DNA of 64,000 nucleotides from the NCBI RefSeq assembly GCF_902506455.1, contig NZ_LR733844.1, positions 784,415 to 848,414 on the forward strand, written 5' to 3'. How positions within the stretch are numbered: the first letter of the stretch is position 1; each line of letters starts with the position of its first letter. Shown one piece after another: positions 52,138 to 61,675 of this stretch. A program made the position numbers and the translations under genes. Below the pieces are notes generated by a model. It worked only from the letters and a program-made list of their open reading frames with translations, was not told where the DNA came from and ran no database searches. Source of the stretch: Sphingomonas sp. 8AM (lineage in GTDB: Bacteria; Pseudomonadota; Alphaproteobacteria; Sphingomonadales; Sphingomonadaceae).

Positions 52138-54516
52138 ATGAACAGGATTCGGCTGAAGACCGGAGCGGCGGCGATCGCAATTGCGATGGCATTTCCTGCA
52201 ACGACGGCGATCGCGCAATCGGGGGCGACGTCCGCCGCCAGTCCCGAGCCGACCGCCGCCGCGCCGTCCGCAAAGAAGAAGACCGCTGCCGAGCGGCGCA
52301 AGGAACGCCGGCAACAACGGGCCGCGGCGGCTCGCGCAACCGCACCGGCAGCCTCGCAGACGGCGGCCGCCGGCGACGATGACATCGTCGTTACGGGGAC
52401 CCGCATTGTCAGCAATTATGGCAAGACGGGTTCGCCGGTCCAGACGATCGAGCGCGATGAATTGCAGCGCCGCGGGCTGGCGCAACTCGAAGATGCCCTG
52501 AACTCTCTTCCCGCGGTGCAACCGAATCTGGGCAACCAGACGCGCAACACGAACAACGATGCCGCATCGTTCGGACGAAGTGCGATCAACCTGCGGAATC
52601 TCGGCGCCGGTCGAACGCTGGTGCTCGTCAATGGGCAACGCGCCAAGAACGACACCAACAACATTCCCGCCGCCATGATCGAACGCGTCGAGGTGCTGAC
52701 CGGCGGTGCGTCGGCGGTGTACGGCTCGGACGCAGTCGGCGGCGTCATCAACTATATCCTGAAGCGCAACTTCACCGGCATCACGATCGACGGCGAGGGC
52801 AGCTTCTTCCAGCATTCCAATGACAATGCCGAGATGCGCCAGTATCTTTCCGATCAGCGCTACAAGCTCCCTCCCCGCAATTTCATTGGCGGGCCGCAGG
52901 GTTATATCAACGCTGCCGGCGGGGTGAACCTGTTTGGCGGACGAGCCAATCTAAGCGGCAACCTCGGCTATCGGGCCGTATCGGATCTGGCCTCCAACAA
53001 ATTCGATACGACAGCTTGCCCGCTGACCGACAGCCAATCGGATGCCGCGCCGCCCAATTCGTTCAACGACCATTCGCAGCGTTTCTGCAGCGCTCAGCAG
53101 AGCAAAAATCCATTCAATAAGTATGGTGTTCAGGGCAATCAGGAGCTCGGCGTCGACGGAGGAACCTACAGCAACGCTTATGATGGATCGAAGCGCTTTC
53201 GCCAGTATAACGACGACGACAAGATACTGAGCCAGCCTGACGATTACGTCTATCGCCGGAACCAACGCCTGGACTGGGGACTTAACGGCCGCTTCCGGGT
53301 CGATGAGGCGAGCAATACGGACATCGTCGCGACCTTCTCCAATGCCCGCTTCTCGACGACCAGTTTGATGCATTTCATGAGTGACGTCGGGGCAGGCAAT
53401 ATCAGCATCAATTGCGACAATCCGTTTCTCAGTGCTGGACAGGCGAAAATCATCTGCGGCACGAAGGCCGGCGATCCCAACACCTTCAACAATCTCGAAG
53501 CTCAATATTCGCCGCCCGATGCGCAGCAGCGGTTTGGTTATCGGTTCGTCGAGAGCCGGGCGACGCTCCAGGCGCGCGGAAAGCTGACGAACGACATCCG
53601 GTACGAGGCGAATATCATCCGCTTCGATCATCGCGATCATTCCAATTTCGCGACACTCCCGTCGGACCGCCGACTGCGCAACGCCTTGCGGGCCCGGACG
53701 ATCAACGGGCAGGTCGTTTGCCTGCCCCCCCAGTTCGACGCCGCTTCGCCCAATGCCGCGCAATATGAACGCAACAAGCAGGACGATGCCGCCTGCCAGC
53801 CGGCCGACATTTTCAGCACCGCCGGCCCGAGCTCGGCAGCGCGGGAATATCTGACGCAAAATCCGGGTGTCGACAACCGTCGGTCTTTGGAGACGATCGT
53901 CAACGGCACGGTGTCGGGAACCCTGGGCGCCTATGGCATTCATTCGCCTTTCGCCAGGGATCCGATCGGCTTCTCGGTCAATGTAGAAAGCCGCCGGCAG
54001 GAATATTCGCAGGTCGGGGCCGGGTCCCTTTATACGCCGTTTCTCTCGACGTTGTTCCGGGAAACGGATCTCTCGGGTGAGCTCGCGATCCCGCTGGTCC
54101 AGGACAAGCCCCTCATCAAGTATCTGCAGGTCAGCGGTGCGTACCGCCGCATGTTCTTCCCGGGGCAGAAGGGCGGCGACACGTACCGGCTGGGCGCGAG
54201 TTATCGCGTCGACGATACGTTTTCTTTCCGCGGAAGCTACAGCACATCGTACCGCGTCGATGTCTTCAGTACCTTCTCGCCTCCGACGATCGACTTCGAC
54301 GTCAATCCGCGATTGCTTGATCTCTGCTCGCCCCCCGGGGGGCAGAAGCCTGTCGTGCAGCGACTTACTGCCGCGCAATGCCAGCGCTTCGGTGTAACTG
54401 CGCAGCAATATGCCGCATTGAGCAACCGAAAAGATTGCAACGACGAAGGCAAGTGCCCTGGCAATATCCTGACTGGCGGCAACCGGAATCTGCGCCCCGA
54501 GCAGGGTAGATCATGA
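52138..54516 (+). pseudogene. TonB-dependent receptor, 3'-truncated
   Basis: 792 codons remain. The signal peptide (to about residue 26, TTAIAQ) is followed by a lysine/arginine/alanine-rich spacer (SAKKKTAAERRKERRQQRAAA), TonB-box-like DDIVVTGTRI, and an intact plug (FGRSAINLRNLGAGRTLVLVNGQR, VEVLTGGASAVYGSDAVGGVI). The barrel stops abruptly after GGNRNLRPEQ, a motif that in intact receptors is followed by further strands and an aromatic end. The stop comes from the joined insertion-sequence fragment at 54514. GGGGGG precedes ATG 52138. It follows the autotransporter in a likely operon. It is unlikely to form a functional barrel. Confidence 0.8.
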
Positions 54517-54643
54517 CGTGCTCCCCTGAAACTCCGCCAGTTTGAGCTAGAGTCCGCCTTCGTGAGGAGACGGATGTGAAGAAGAGCAGGTTCAGCGAGG
54601 AGCAGATCATCGCGGTGCTGCGCGAGCAGGACAGCGGGATGTC
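54514..54643 (+). mobile_element. IS3-family insertion sequence fragment (left end)
   Basis: Begins with TGACGTGCTCCCCTGAAACT, which has the look of an IS3-group terminal repeat. After GAGGAGA comes the first 22 or so codons of a transposase orfA (KKSRFSEEQIIAVLREQDSG) starting at GTG 54576. It then breaks off near 54643 into crtI. The rest of orfA, orfB and the right end are missing. Confidence 0.82.
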
Positions 54644-56055
54644 CCCGCCCCCACGAAGAACAGGTTCGGAATCGCATCGTCGCGATTATGCACCCGGAAA
54701 TACGCGCTCTGCGTCAGGATCGGCTCCAGCGAAAACGCGCTGCCCATATGCGCGTTCAGGTCGTGCGCGAAGTCGGTCGGCGCATAGCTGAACTTCGTCA
54801 CGATCCGGTCGTGGATATCGGGGATCAGCCGCCGCCCGACCTCGTCGAGGATGCGCTTCTCCAGGATCGGACGCACCGTCTCCCAGTCCCCGGTGAACTT
54901 GCCGAGATGCGGCACCGGCGCCAGCGCGTAGAAGGTCGACTCACCCTCCGGCGCCAGCGACGGATCGGTGACGGTCGGATGGTGGAGGTAGATCGAGAAA
55001 TCCTCGCACAGCACCCCATGTTCGTAGATGTCGTCGAGCAGCCCCTTATAGCGCGGCCCGAACAGGATCATGTGGTGCGGGATGCCCGGCCAGCTGCCCT
55101 TCACCCCGAAATGCACCACGAACAGCGACGGCGAGTAACGCTTGCGCTCCAGCCGCGCCGCGGTCCGCCGCGCCGCGCCCGATTCGGGCAGCAGATCGCG
55201 ATAGACGTGCATGATGTCGGCATTGGCGGCGACCATGTCGACCGGCTCGCGCCAGCCGCTCGCGGTCTCCACCGCCGTCACGCGGTCGCCCAGCGTCTCG
55301 ATCTTCGTCACCGGGTCGGACAGCCGCAGCGTGCCGCCCAGCCGCTCGAACAGCGCCACCATCCCGGCGACCAGCCGGTTGGTCCCGCCGCGCGCGAACC
55401 ACACGCCGCCGTCGCGCTCCAATTTGTGGATCAGCGCGTAGATCGCGCTGGTGGTCATCGGATTGCCGCCGACCAGAAGCGTGTGGAACGACAGCGCCTG
55501 CCGCAGCCGCTCGTCGGCCACGAACTTCGACACGATCGAATAAACCGAGCGCCACGCCTGATATTTGGCCAGCGCCGGCGCCGCCTTCACCATCGACGCG
55601 AAGTCGAGGAAGGCGACGGTGCCGAGCTTTTCATAGCCCTCGTGGTAGACGCCCGCGGCGTATTCGAGGAACTGGCCATAGCCCGCGACATCTGCCGGAT
55701 TCAGCTTCGCGATCTCGGCGCGCAGCACGACATCGTCGTTGGTGTAGTCGAAATTGGTCCCGTCGGGCCAGTTGAGCCGGTAGAACGGCTGCACCGGGTC
55801 GAGCGTGACGTCGTCGGCCAGCTTCTGCCCCGACAGCGCCCACAATTCCTCCAGACACGCCGGATCGGTGATGACGGTCGGCCCGGCGTCGAAGGTGAAC
55901 CCCTCCTGCTGCCAGTAATAGGCTCGCCCGCCGGGCTTGTCGCGCGACTCGACGATCGTCGTCGCCACGCCCGCCGATTGCAGCCGGATCGCGAGCGCCA
56001 GCCCGCCGAATCCTGCGCCGACGACGACAGCACGCCGTGCCTGTGGGGAGGTCAT
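54607..56055 (-). pseudogene. crtI: phytoene desaturase (CrtI), C-terminally truncated
   Basis: The first about 472 residues are a normal CrtI, the FAD enzyme that desaturates phytoene to lycopene: N-terminal VVVGAGFGGLALAIRL, later KPGGRAYYW and LVGGNPMTTSAIYALIHKLERDGGVWF. The protein should end with a GAGTHPGAGIPG-type FAD motif plus about 30 residues; instead it reads FFVGAGT and then foreign residues SRCPARAAPR from the IS fragment. Start ATG 56055 overlaps the crtY stop (ATGA). Function is doubtful because the lost segment contacts the cofactor. Confidence 0.85.
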
Positions 56056-57209
56056 ACGCGGCCTCCCAGCGCCGCGATGGCGCGGCCGACCGGCACCGGC
56101 GGTTTCCCGCTCAGCACCCGCAATTTGTCGAGTCCGGTCGAGCGCGCAGCATAGAAGCGCGCCACCAGCTCGGGCGACAAGCGATAGAAACGCTCCAGCA
56201 CGCGATAGCGCTGGTCGGGGTCGGCGGCCTTGAACAGCATCAGATCGAGCATCCGGTAGAAACCTCGTTGCCGCCACGAACGCGCGGCGTGGCGAAAAGT
56301 CAGGTCGTGGAGCGCCTGGCCCGAAAGATCGCGCTGATTGGCGATCAGTACGGCGATCCGTGCGGCATCGGGCAGCGAATAGCCGGTGGTCGGGTGGAAC
56401 AGCCCGGCGCGCACCCCGGCCTTGGCGACCTTAACGCCGGTCGAGCGCCAATACGCCTCGAAGTCGCCGCCGCTGACCACCGGCAGCACGCCGCGTTCGC
56501 GGTGGATCACCTCGGCCTGCCAGCCCTTCGCACGCGCGTAATCGCCGACCCGCGCCGCGATCGTCGCCTCGTCCAGCACCGGCGAATCGCTGTAATAGGT
56601 ATCCTCGACCAGCAAGGTGTCGGGGGCGAACGGCAGCAGATAGACGAAGCGATAGCCGTCGAGCTGCGGCACCGTCGCGTCCATCACCACCGGGCGCGTG
56701 ACGCCGTGCCCGCCCGCGACGCGAAGCTCGTGCCCGACAAACTTCTGCCACCCACCCGCCAGCAGCGAGAGATCACCGACGCCGCGCGCGTCGATCACTC
56801 CAGTCGCGTTGAGCCGGTCGCCGTCCGACAGCACCACCGCGGTCGCGCTGCACGCCAGCACCGACCGCCCGGTCATCACCGCACGCCGCGGCAGGATCTT
56901 GCGCACCTGCGCGTCGAGTGCCGACGAACGTACCGTGTAATAAGGCTGCGCCAGCGTGCGGGCATGGCCGGGAAAATGAACGTCGTAATCGGGCCAGCCA
57001 TGCGCGATCAACGGCGCGACCAGCGCCTGCTCGGCGCCGTGCAGGTCGGCGCCAAAGAACGACCAGAAATGATTGCCGCCGATCGCGTCGCCGGCCTCGA
57101 CCAGCCGCACGTCCATGCCGGGATGCCGCGCCTGCATCGCCAGCGCGATCAGCGCGCCGGACAGGCCGCCGCCGACGATCGCAAGGTCGCATTTGTGGGT
57201 GGCCGGCAT
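56052..57209 (-). CDS. crtY: lycopene beta-cyclase
   Basis: 385 residues. FAD motif LAIVGGGLSGALIALAMQ at the N-terminus, with GGNHFWSFF, QPYYTVRSS, the acid-rich active region FVYLLPFAPDTLLVEDTYYSD and GYSLPDAARIA, all as in proteobacterial CrtY. It cyclises both ends of lycopene to beta-carotene at the membrane. The ATG at 57209 lacks a strong ribosome site. crtI is the downstream partner; crtB, expected next, is absent. Confidence 0.93.
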   Translation of the reverse strand: MPATHKCDLAIVGGGLSGALIALAMQARHPGMDVRLVEAGDAIGGNHFWSFFGADLHGAEQALVAPLIAHGWPDYDVHFPGHARTLAQPYYTVRSSALDAQVRKILPRRAVMTGRSVLACSATAVVLSDGDRLNATGVIDARGVGDLSLLAGGWQKFVGHELRVAGGHGVTRPVVMDATVPQLDGYRFVYLLPFAPDTLLVEDTYYSDSPVLDEATIAARVGDYARAKGWQAEVIHRERGVLPVVSGGDFEAYWRSTGVKVAKAGVRAGLFHPTTGYSLPDAARIAVLIANQRDLSGQALHDLTFRHAARSWRQRGFYRMLDLMLFKAADPDQRYRVLERFYRLSPELVARFYAARSTGLDKLRVLSGKPPVPVGRAIAALGGRV

Positions 57210-57321
57210 GACGTCTGCGCTATCCTAAAGCCGTGCGTTGCGGAAGCCCGGTGCAGGGTGGCGGAACCCGCGGCGGGTGATATGGCTTGTCGATCAACTT
57301 CCTCCCGCCGGAGTCGTCCCG

Positions 57322-57855
57322 ATGCGCCAATTGCTTGCCGCCGCTTTCGCCCTGACCCTCGCCGCACCCGCCGCCGCGACGCTCGCGCCCGGTGCGAAGG
57401 CACCCGACTTCTCCACCCGCGGCGCGATCGCGGGCAAAGTAGTGCCGCTGCGGCTGTCCGAACAGCTCAAGCGCGGCCCGGTGGTGCTGTATTTCTTCCC
57501 CGCCGCCTTCACCGGCGGCTGCAATGCCGAGGCGCGCGCGTTCGCCGAGAAGGTCGACGCGTTTCGCGCGGCCGGCGCGACGGTGATCGGCATGTCGGCG
57601 GACAACATCCCCGACCTGCAGCGTTTCTCGTCGAGCGAATGCGCGGGCAAGTTCGCGGTCGCCAGCGCCGGGCCGAAGGTCGTGGCGGGCTATGACGTCG
57701 CGCTCGGCAGGGAGGTCAAGGGGCGGCAGGTCACCAGCCGCACCAGCTATGTCATCGCGCGCGACGGGCGGATCGCTTCGGTCTATTCGGACATGAACCC
57801 GGCCGAGCACGTCACGCGCTCGCTGGCAGCGGTTCACCAGCTGACGGGGCACTAA
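57322..57855 (+). CDS. exported peroxiredoxin (AhpC/TSA, BCP-like)
   Basis: 177 residues with a signal peptide (MRQLLAAAFALTLAAPAAA). The thioredoxin-fold peroxidase has FFPAAFTGGCNAEA with the peroxidatic cysteine and SADNIPDLQRFSSSEC, where the last cysteine may be the resolving one. It detoxifies peroxides in the periplasm. GGAG lies 8 bases before ATG 57322. It is divergent from crtY with about 110 bases between starts, which fits photo-oxidative protection, though shared regulation is inference. Confidence 0.85.
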   Translation: MRQLLAAAFALTLAAPAAATLAPGAKAPDFSTRGAIAGKVVPLRLSEQLKRGPVVLYFFPAAFTGGCNAEARAFAEKVDAFRAAGATVIGMSADNIPDLQRFSSSECAGKFAVASAGPKVVAGYDVALGREVKGRQVTSRTSYVIARDGRIASVYSDMNPAEHVTRSLAAVHQLTGH

Positions 57856-57933
57856 AAGCCTTCGGTTATCATATCTTAGTAGTTGCCGCGTACATCTTCG
57901 ACCCCAAGATCAGGGGGCGATGTGGGGCGGGTG

Positions 57934-58983
57934 ATGGCGAGCAGGGCGGTCGATATCGGGCAAGCGAACGGGGGAGATCGCCTGTTCGCCCGAATCGGGG
58001 CGTTTCTCGCCGCGCACCGGCTCAGCCCTGATCCGGCGCATTACGCCTTCGCTTATGAAGTCATTGCCAACGCGACCGGACTGGTCGCGCAGCGGGTCGC
58101 GGAAATGACTGACGGAGGCGTGCGGCTGACCAGCCACGACATCGCCAGTCTCGGCGGTGTCTCGCTCGCCGGCGCTCCAATCGACTCGTCGGACGACGAC
58201 GGCACGATGAGCGGCGACGTCGATGTCCAGCAGGCGCTGCTCGAACGGATGATGCTCCAGCTCGATGGCTTTGGCGACGCGATGCGGATCGTCCATGCCG
58301 AGGCCAACGACTTCGGCCGCGACCTGCAACGATCCGCCGATACGATGCGCGACATGGGCGCAGAGGCAGGGATCGAGGCGATCACCCAGCTGACCGCCGA
58401 CATGATCGGCCGCGTCCAGCTCGCCGAAGCGAAGCTCGATACCGCGCTGCGCGAAACCGAGGAACTGCGCACGGCGCTCGACGAGGCGCGCGGGTCGGCG
58501 CGCACCGATCCGCTCACCGACCTGCCGAACCGCCGCGCGTTCGACGAAAATTTTGCGGCGCTCCACCGCGATACACCGGTGACGGTCGCGATCTGCGACA
58601 TCGACCACTTCAAGCAGGTGAACGACAATTTCGGTCACGCTGTCGGCGATCGCGTGATTCGCATGGTCGCACAGACGCTGGCGACCGAAAAGGGCATGAT
58701 GGTCGCCCGCTACGGCGGAGAGGAATTTGCACTCCTGTTCGAAAACGTGCGGCTCGACGATGCCGCACAGATCATCGAGCGCATCCGCCGCACGATCTCG
58801 GAACGCCGCCCGCGCGTCCGGGAGACTGGTGAATCGATCGGAACCATCTCCTTCTCGGCCGGGGTCGCCGAGGGCCGGGTCGGTGAAGGCCGCGCCGCCT
58901 TGATGGCGCGCGCCGACGCGGCGCTGTACCGCGCCAAGGATCAGGGGCGCGCGCGAACGATCACGTCGGATGCTACGCCGTAA
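57934..58983 (+). CDS. GGDEF-domain diguanylate cyclase
   Basis: 349 residues. The N-terminal region (1-170) is helical with ALLERMMLQLDGFGDAMRI and a coiled coil leading into the catalytic domain (from DPLTDLPNRRAFDENF). The active-site loop reads YGGEEF. No RxxD inhibitory site precedes it (GMMVAR), so product feedback is probably absent. It makes cyclic di-GMP in the cytoplasm; no membrane helix or REC domain is seen. I chose ATG 57934, with GGGGCGGG upstream, over a TTG at 57883. Confidence 0.88.
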   Translation: MASRAVDIGQANGGDRLFARIGAFLAAHRLSPDPAHYAFAYEVIANATGLVAQRVAEMTDGGVRLTSHDIASLGGVSLAGAPIDSSDDDGTMSGDVDVQQALLERMMLQLDGFGDAMRIVHAEANDFGRDLQRSADTMRDMGAEAGIEAITQLTADMIGRVQLAEAKLDTALRETEELRTALDEARGSARTDPLTDLPNRRAFDENFAALHRDTPVTVAICDIDHFKQVNDNFGHAVGDRVIRMVAQTLATEKGMMVARYGGEEFALLFENVRLDDAAQIIERIRRTISERRPRVRETGESIGTISFSAGVAEGRVGEGRAALMARADAALYRAKDQGRARTITSDATP

Positions 58984-59132
58984 TATGGCGCGTCTTGCCG
59001 AACCACGCTGGCAAATCCCACCAACAGCGATGACGAAGCTCGCCGTTCTCCTCGGCAAGCGCATTTGGCACGGGTTCTGCAATGACCCTGGCATGGCCGG
59101 ATCGACCGGCCGCTGACCAGGAAGTACCCACC

Positions 59133-59243
59133 ATGACCATCCGTTTCACCGCCCTTCGCCAGTCGCTTCTGTCGGTTGCCGCCGCTTTCGCCGGTGCCGC
59201 CGTGATGATCAGCGCCGCCGTTCCCGTCACCCCGATCGCCTGA
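59133..59243 (+). CDS. micropeptide, single hydrophobic helix (copy 1)
   Basis: 36 residues: a short basic start (MTIRFTALRQ), then a hydrophobic helix (SLLSVAAAFAGAAVMISAAV) and PVTPIA. AGGAAG is 8 bases before the ATG. It lines up with the next micropeptide along its length. It is probably a small membrane protein; function unknown. Confidence 0.65.
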   Translation: MTIRFTALRQSLLSVAAAFAGAAVMISAAVPVTPIA

Positions 59244-59257
59244 GCGGACCCGACCCG

Positions 59258-59365
59258 ATGAACAATTATCCCACGCTCACCCGCTCGCTGCTCCTCAGTG
59301 CCGCCAGCTTCGCCACCACCGCCCTGCTGCTCTACGTCGACGCCGTGACCGCCGTGGTGGCCTGA
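59258..59365 (+). CDS. micropeptide, single hydrophobic helix (copy 2)
   Basis: 35 residues: MNNYPTLTRSLLLSAASF followed by a hydrophobic stretch ending VTAVVA. It starts 14 bases after copy 1 and shares the pattern T-L-x-(R)-S-L-L-x-x-A-A-x-F-A. A tandem duplication of a tiny membrane protein is the simplest explanation. No strong ribosome site is visible; coupling to copy 1 is likely. Confidence 0.6.
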   Translation: MNNYPTLTRSLLLSAASFATTALLLYVDAVTAVVA

Positions 59366-59406
59366 TCGCGGCGGGACCGCCTTGCCCGCCCGGGCGTTGG
59401 CGCGGC

Positions 59407-59814
59407 ATGGATCTCGATCGCTTCGTCGCCGCACAGGCGACCCATTACGACAGCGCGCTTGCCGAACTGACGCGCGGCGCCAAACAGAGCCACTGGATGT
59501 GGTTCATCTTTCCGCAGATCGCCGGGCTCGGTCACAGCGCCACCGCGCGCCATTATGCGATCCACGACCTCGCCGAGGCGCGCGCCTATCTGGCGCACCC
59601 GCTGCTGGGCCCGCGTTACCTGGGCTGTGTCGCCGCGATCGACCGCCATCGCGGCCGGTCGGCAGAGGCCATCATGGGCGGGATCGACGCGGTGAAACTC
59701 CGCTCGTCGCTGACCTTGTTCGACCGGGCCGGTGCGCCGCCTGCGGTGCGCGACACGCTGGCCGCCTTCTTCCCCGGACCCGATGAAGCGACGCTGCGGC
59801 TGTTGAACGCCTAG
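59407..59814 (+). CDS. DUF1810-family protein
   Basis: 135 residues. The family pattern FVAAQATHYDSALAELTRG, KQSHWMWFIFPQIAGLG and AHPLLGPRYLGC matches DUF1810, sometimes annotated as calpastatin without evidence. It is small, soluble and alpha-helical; the function is unknown. It stands alone, followed by repeat copy f. Confidence 0.85.
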   Translation: MDLDRFVAAQATHYDSALAELTRGAKQSHWMWFIFPQIAGLGHSATARHYAIHDLAEARAYLAHPLLGPRYLGCVAAIDRHRGRSAEAIMGGIDAVKLRSSLTLFDRAGAPPAVRDTLAAFFPGPDEATLRLLNA

Positions 59815-59834
59815 ACAGGACCGACATTCCCCAT

Positions 59835-59919
59835 CGTCGCCCGGACCTGATCCGGACCCCGCTGCTTCGTTCAGGCGCGCTGAGAAAGCGGTATCCCGGA
59901 TCAAGACCGGGATGACCGG
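59835..59919. repeat. paired palindromic intergenic repeat, copy f
   Basis: Arms CGTCGCCCGGACCTGATCCG...CCCCGC and AAGCGGTATCCCGGATCAAG...ACCGGGATGACC. It lies between the convergent DUF1810 and HerA-like genes. Confidence 0.68.
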
Positions 59920-59930
59920 GCGCTTGGATG

Positions 59931-61604
59931 CTACCGTCCCTGCGCACGCCAGCGCTGGACGGTCCGGGCGATCATCGCTTCCTCGCCGCCGCTCTCGCGC
60001 CACAACGTCGAGAAGACCGGATCGTCCGACGCCGGCCGCCGCCCTTCCTCCAGCGTGTCGAATGCGACGCGTATCGGGATCGCGACGCCTTCGCCGCAGA
60101 CGATCGCCTCACGGTTGCGCAGCGCCGGCAGCGCGTCGAGGAAGCCGCGCGCGCCTTCCGGCATCGCGGCGCGCACGAACGCCTGATCGCGATCGTTGTT
60201 GAGCCGCATCGCGATGATCGTCCCGCACTGCGACAGCACGCCGTCGGACAGGTCGGAGGGGCGCTGGGTCACCAGTCCGAGCGCGACGCCATATTTGCGA
60301 CCCTCCTTGGCGATCCGGCCGAGGATGCGCGCTACCGACCCGCGCACTGCCGGATCGGCGGGGACGTAGCGATGCGCCTCCTCGCAGACGAGCAGTATCG
60401 GCCGCTGCGCCTCGCCGCGCGACCAGATCGCGAAGTCGAACACCATCCGCGCCAGTACCGCCACCACCACCGTGGTGATCTCACTGGGCACGCCGGACAC
60501 GTCGATGATCGAGATCGGCCGACCGTCGCCGGGCAGGCGGAAGATGCGCTGTACGAATGCCGCCATCGTGTCGCCGACCAGCATGCCCGAAAACATGAAG
60601 CCATAGCGCGGGTCGGCGCGAACCTCGTCGATCTTGTTCTTCAGCCGCAGATACGGTGAGGTGTCACCTGCGCGATCCATCTTGCCCATTTCGAGCTGGA
60701 GTATCTGCATCAGGTCGCTCAGCAGATAGGGGATCGGCGCATCGACGGTCAGCTTGGCGATCTCCTGCCCGGCGCGACTCTTGGCCTTGGCGGCGAGCAG
60801 ACATTTGGCGAGGATATCGGCATCCACCTGCCGCGCCGCGCCGGTCGACGTGACGAACACCTCGCAATGTTCCTCGAAATTCATCAGCCAGTACGGCATC
60901 TGGAGGTTCGAAACGTCGAACAGCGCGCCCGCCTCGCCAAACGCCGCGCCATATTCGCCGTGCGGGTCGATCATCACGACATGCCCCTGCGGGGCCAGCA
61001 TGCAGATGCGGTGGAGGATCAGCGCGGCGGCCGTCGACTTGCCGGTGCCGGTCGAGCCGAGCAGCGCGAAATGCTTGCCGAGCATCGCATCGACATACAA
61101 CGAGGCGCGCACGTCGCGGCTGGGATGGACCGTGCCGATCTCAATCGCGGCCCGTCCGGTCGCGGCATAGATCTCGCGCAATTCGGCCCCGTCGACCGCG
61201 AACACCCGCGCGCCGGGGATCGGGTAGCTGGTCACCCCGCGGCGAAAGCGCTGCAATCGTCCGGTCAGCCGTTCCTCGTCACCCTCGCCGAGGAAATCAA
61301 CCTCGGCGACCACCGCCTCGGCACGGTCGTCGGCCAGGCGGAGGGTGCGGGTCGTTGCGATCAGCCACGTCGTGCCGACGCGCACCTTCACCTGTCCGCC
61401 GACCTGCCCCGCCATCGCGAGCACCGGATCGCGGTGCGTGCGCAAGGCGGCGAGCGCGGTGCGGTCGAGCAGCAGCTCGCCACGCCCGCCCGCGATCTGG
61501 CGCACATGCCCGATCGCATTGGCGGCCTCCTGCGTTGGGGCTCCACCGGAGAAGGCGGCAGCGATCGCGGCGTCAAAGGCGTGCGAGCCGGGAATATCGT
61601 TCAT
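59931..61604 (-). CDS. HerA-like ATPase (DUF87 / VirB4-type)
   Basis: 557 residues. An N-terminal beta-rich HAS-barrel-like part (about 20-160) precedes a RecA/FtsK-type ATPase with Walker A GSTGTGKSTAAALIL (about residue 200), Walker B ILLVCEEAHR and an arginine-rich sensor region. It resembles HerA helicases, which in archaea pair with NurA in end resection and in some bacteria with Sir2 or other nucleases in defence. No NurA, Sir2 or nuclease gene is adjacent. Start ATG 61604 is preferred over an upstream TTG. Confidence 0.85.
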   Translation of the reverse strand: MNDIPGSHAFDAAIAAAFSGGAPTQEAANAIGHVRQIAGGRGELLLDRTALAALRTHRDPVLAMAGQVGGQVKVRVGTTWLIATTRTLRLADDRAEAVVAEVDFLGEGDEERLTGRLQRFRRGVTSYPIPGARVFAVDGAELREIYAATGRAAIEIGTVHPSRDVRASLYVDAMLGKHFALLGSTGTGKSTAAALILHRICMLAPQGHVVMIDPHGEYGAAFGEAGALFDVSNLQMPYWLMNFEEHCEVFVTSTGAARQVDADILAKCLLAAKAKSRAGQEIAKLTVDAPIPYLLSDLMQILQLEMGKMDRAGDTSPYLRLKNKIDEVRADPRYGFMFSGMLVGDTMAAFVQRIFRLPGDGRPISIIDVSGVPSEITTVVVAVLARMVFDFAIWSRGEAQRPILLVCEEAHRYVPADPAVRGSVARILGRIAKEGRKYGVALGLVTQRPSDLSDGVLSQCGTIIAMRLNNDRDQAFVRAAMPEGARGFLDALPALRNREAIVCGEGVAIPIRVAFDTLEEGRRPASDDPVFSTLWRESGGEEAMIARTVQRWRAQGR

Positions 61605-61675
61605 AAAGGGCAGCGATCCCAAGGCTTTCGGAAGGCCGGCCTAGCCGCTGCTTCGTAAAGATCGGGTGGACGTGC

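Noticed and set aside
59931..61604. HerA-like gene as a defence system
   Set aside because: No nuclease, Sir2 or other defence partner adjacent; kept only as a low-interest finding.
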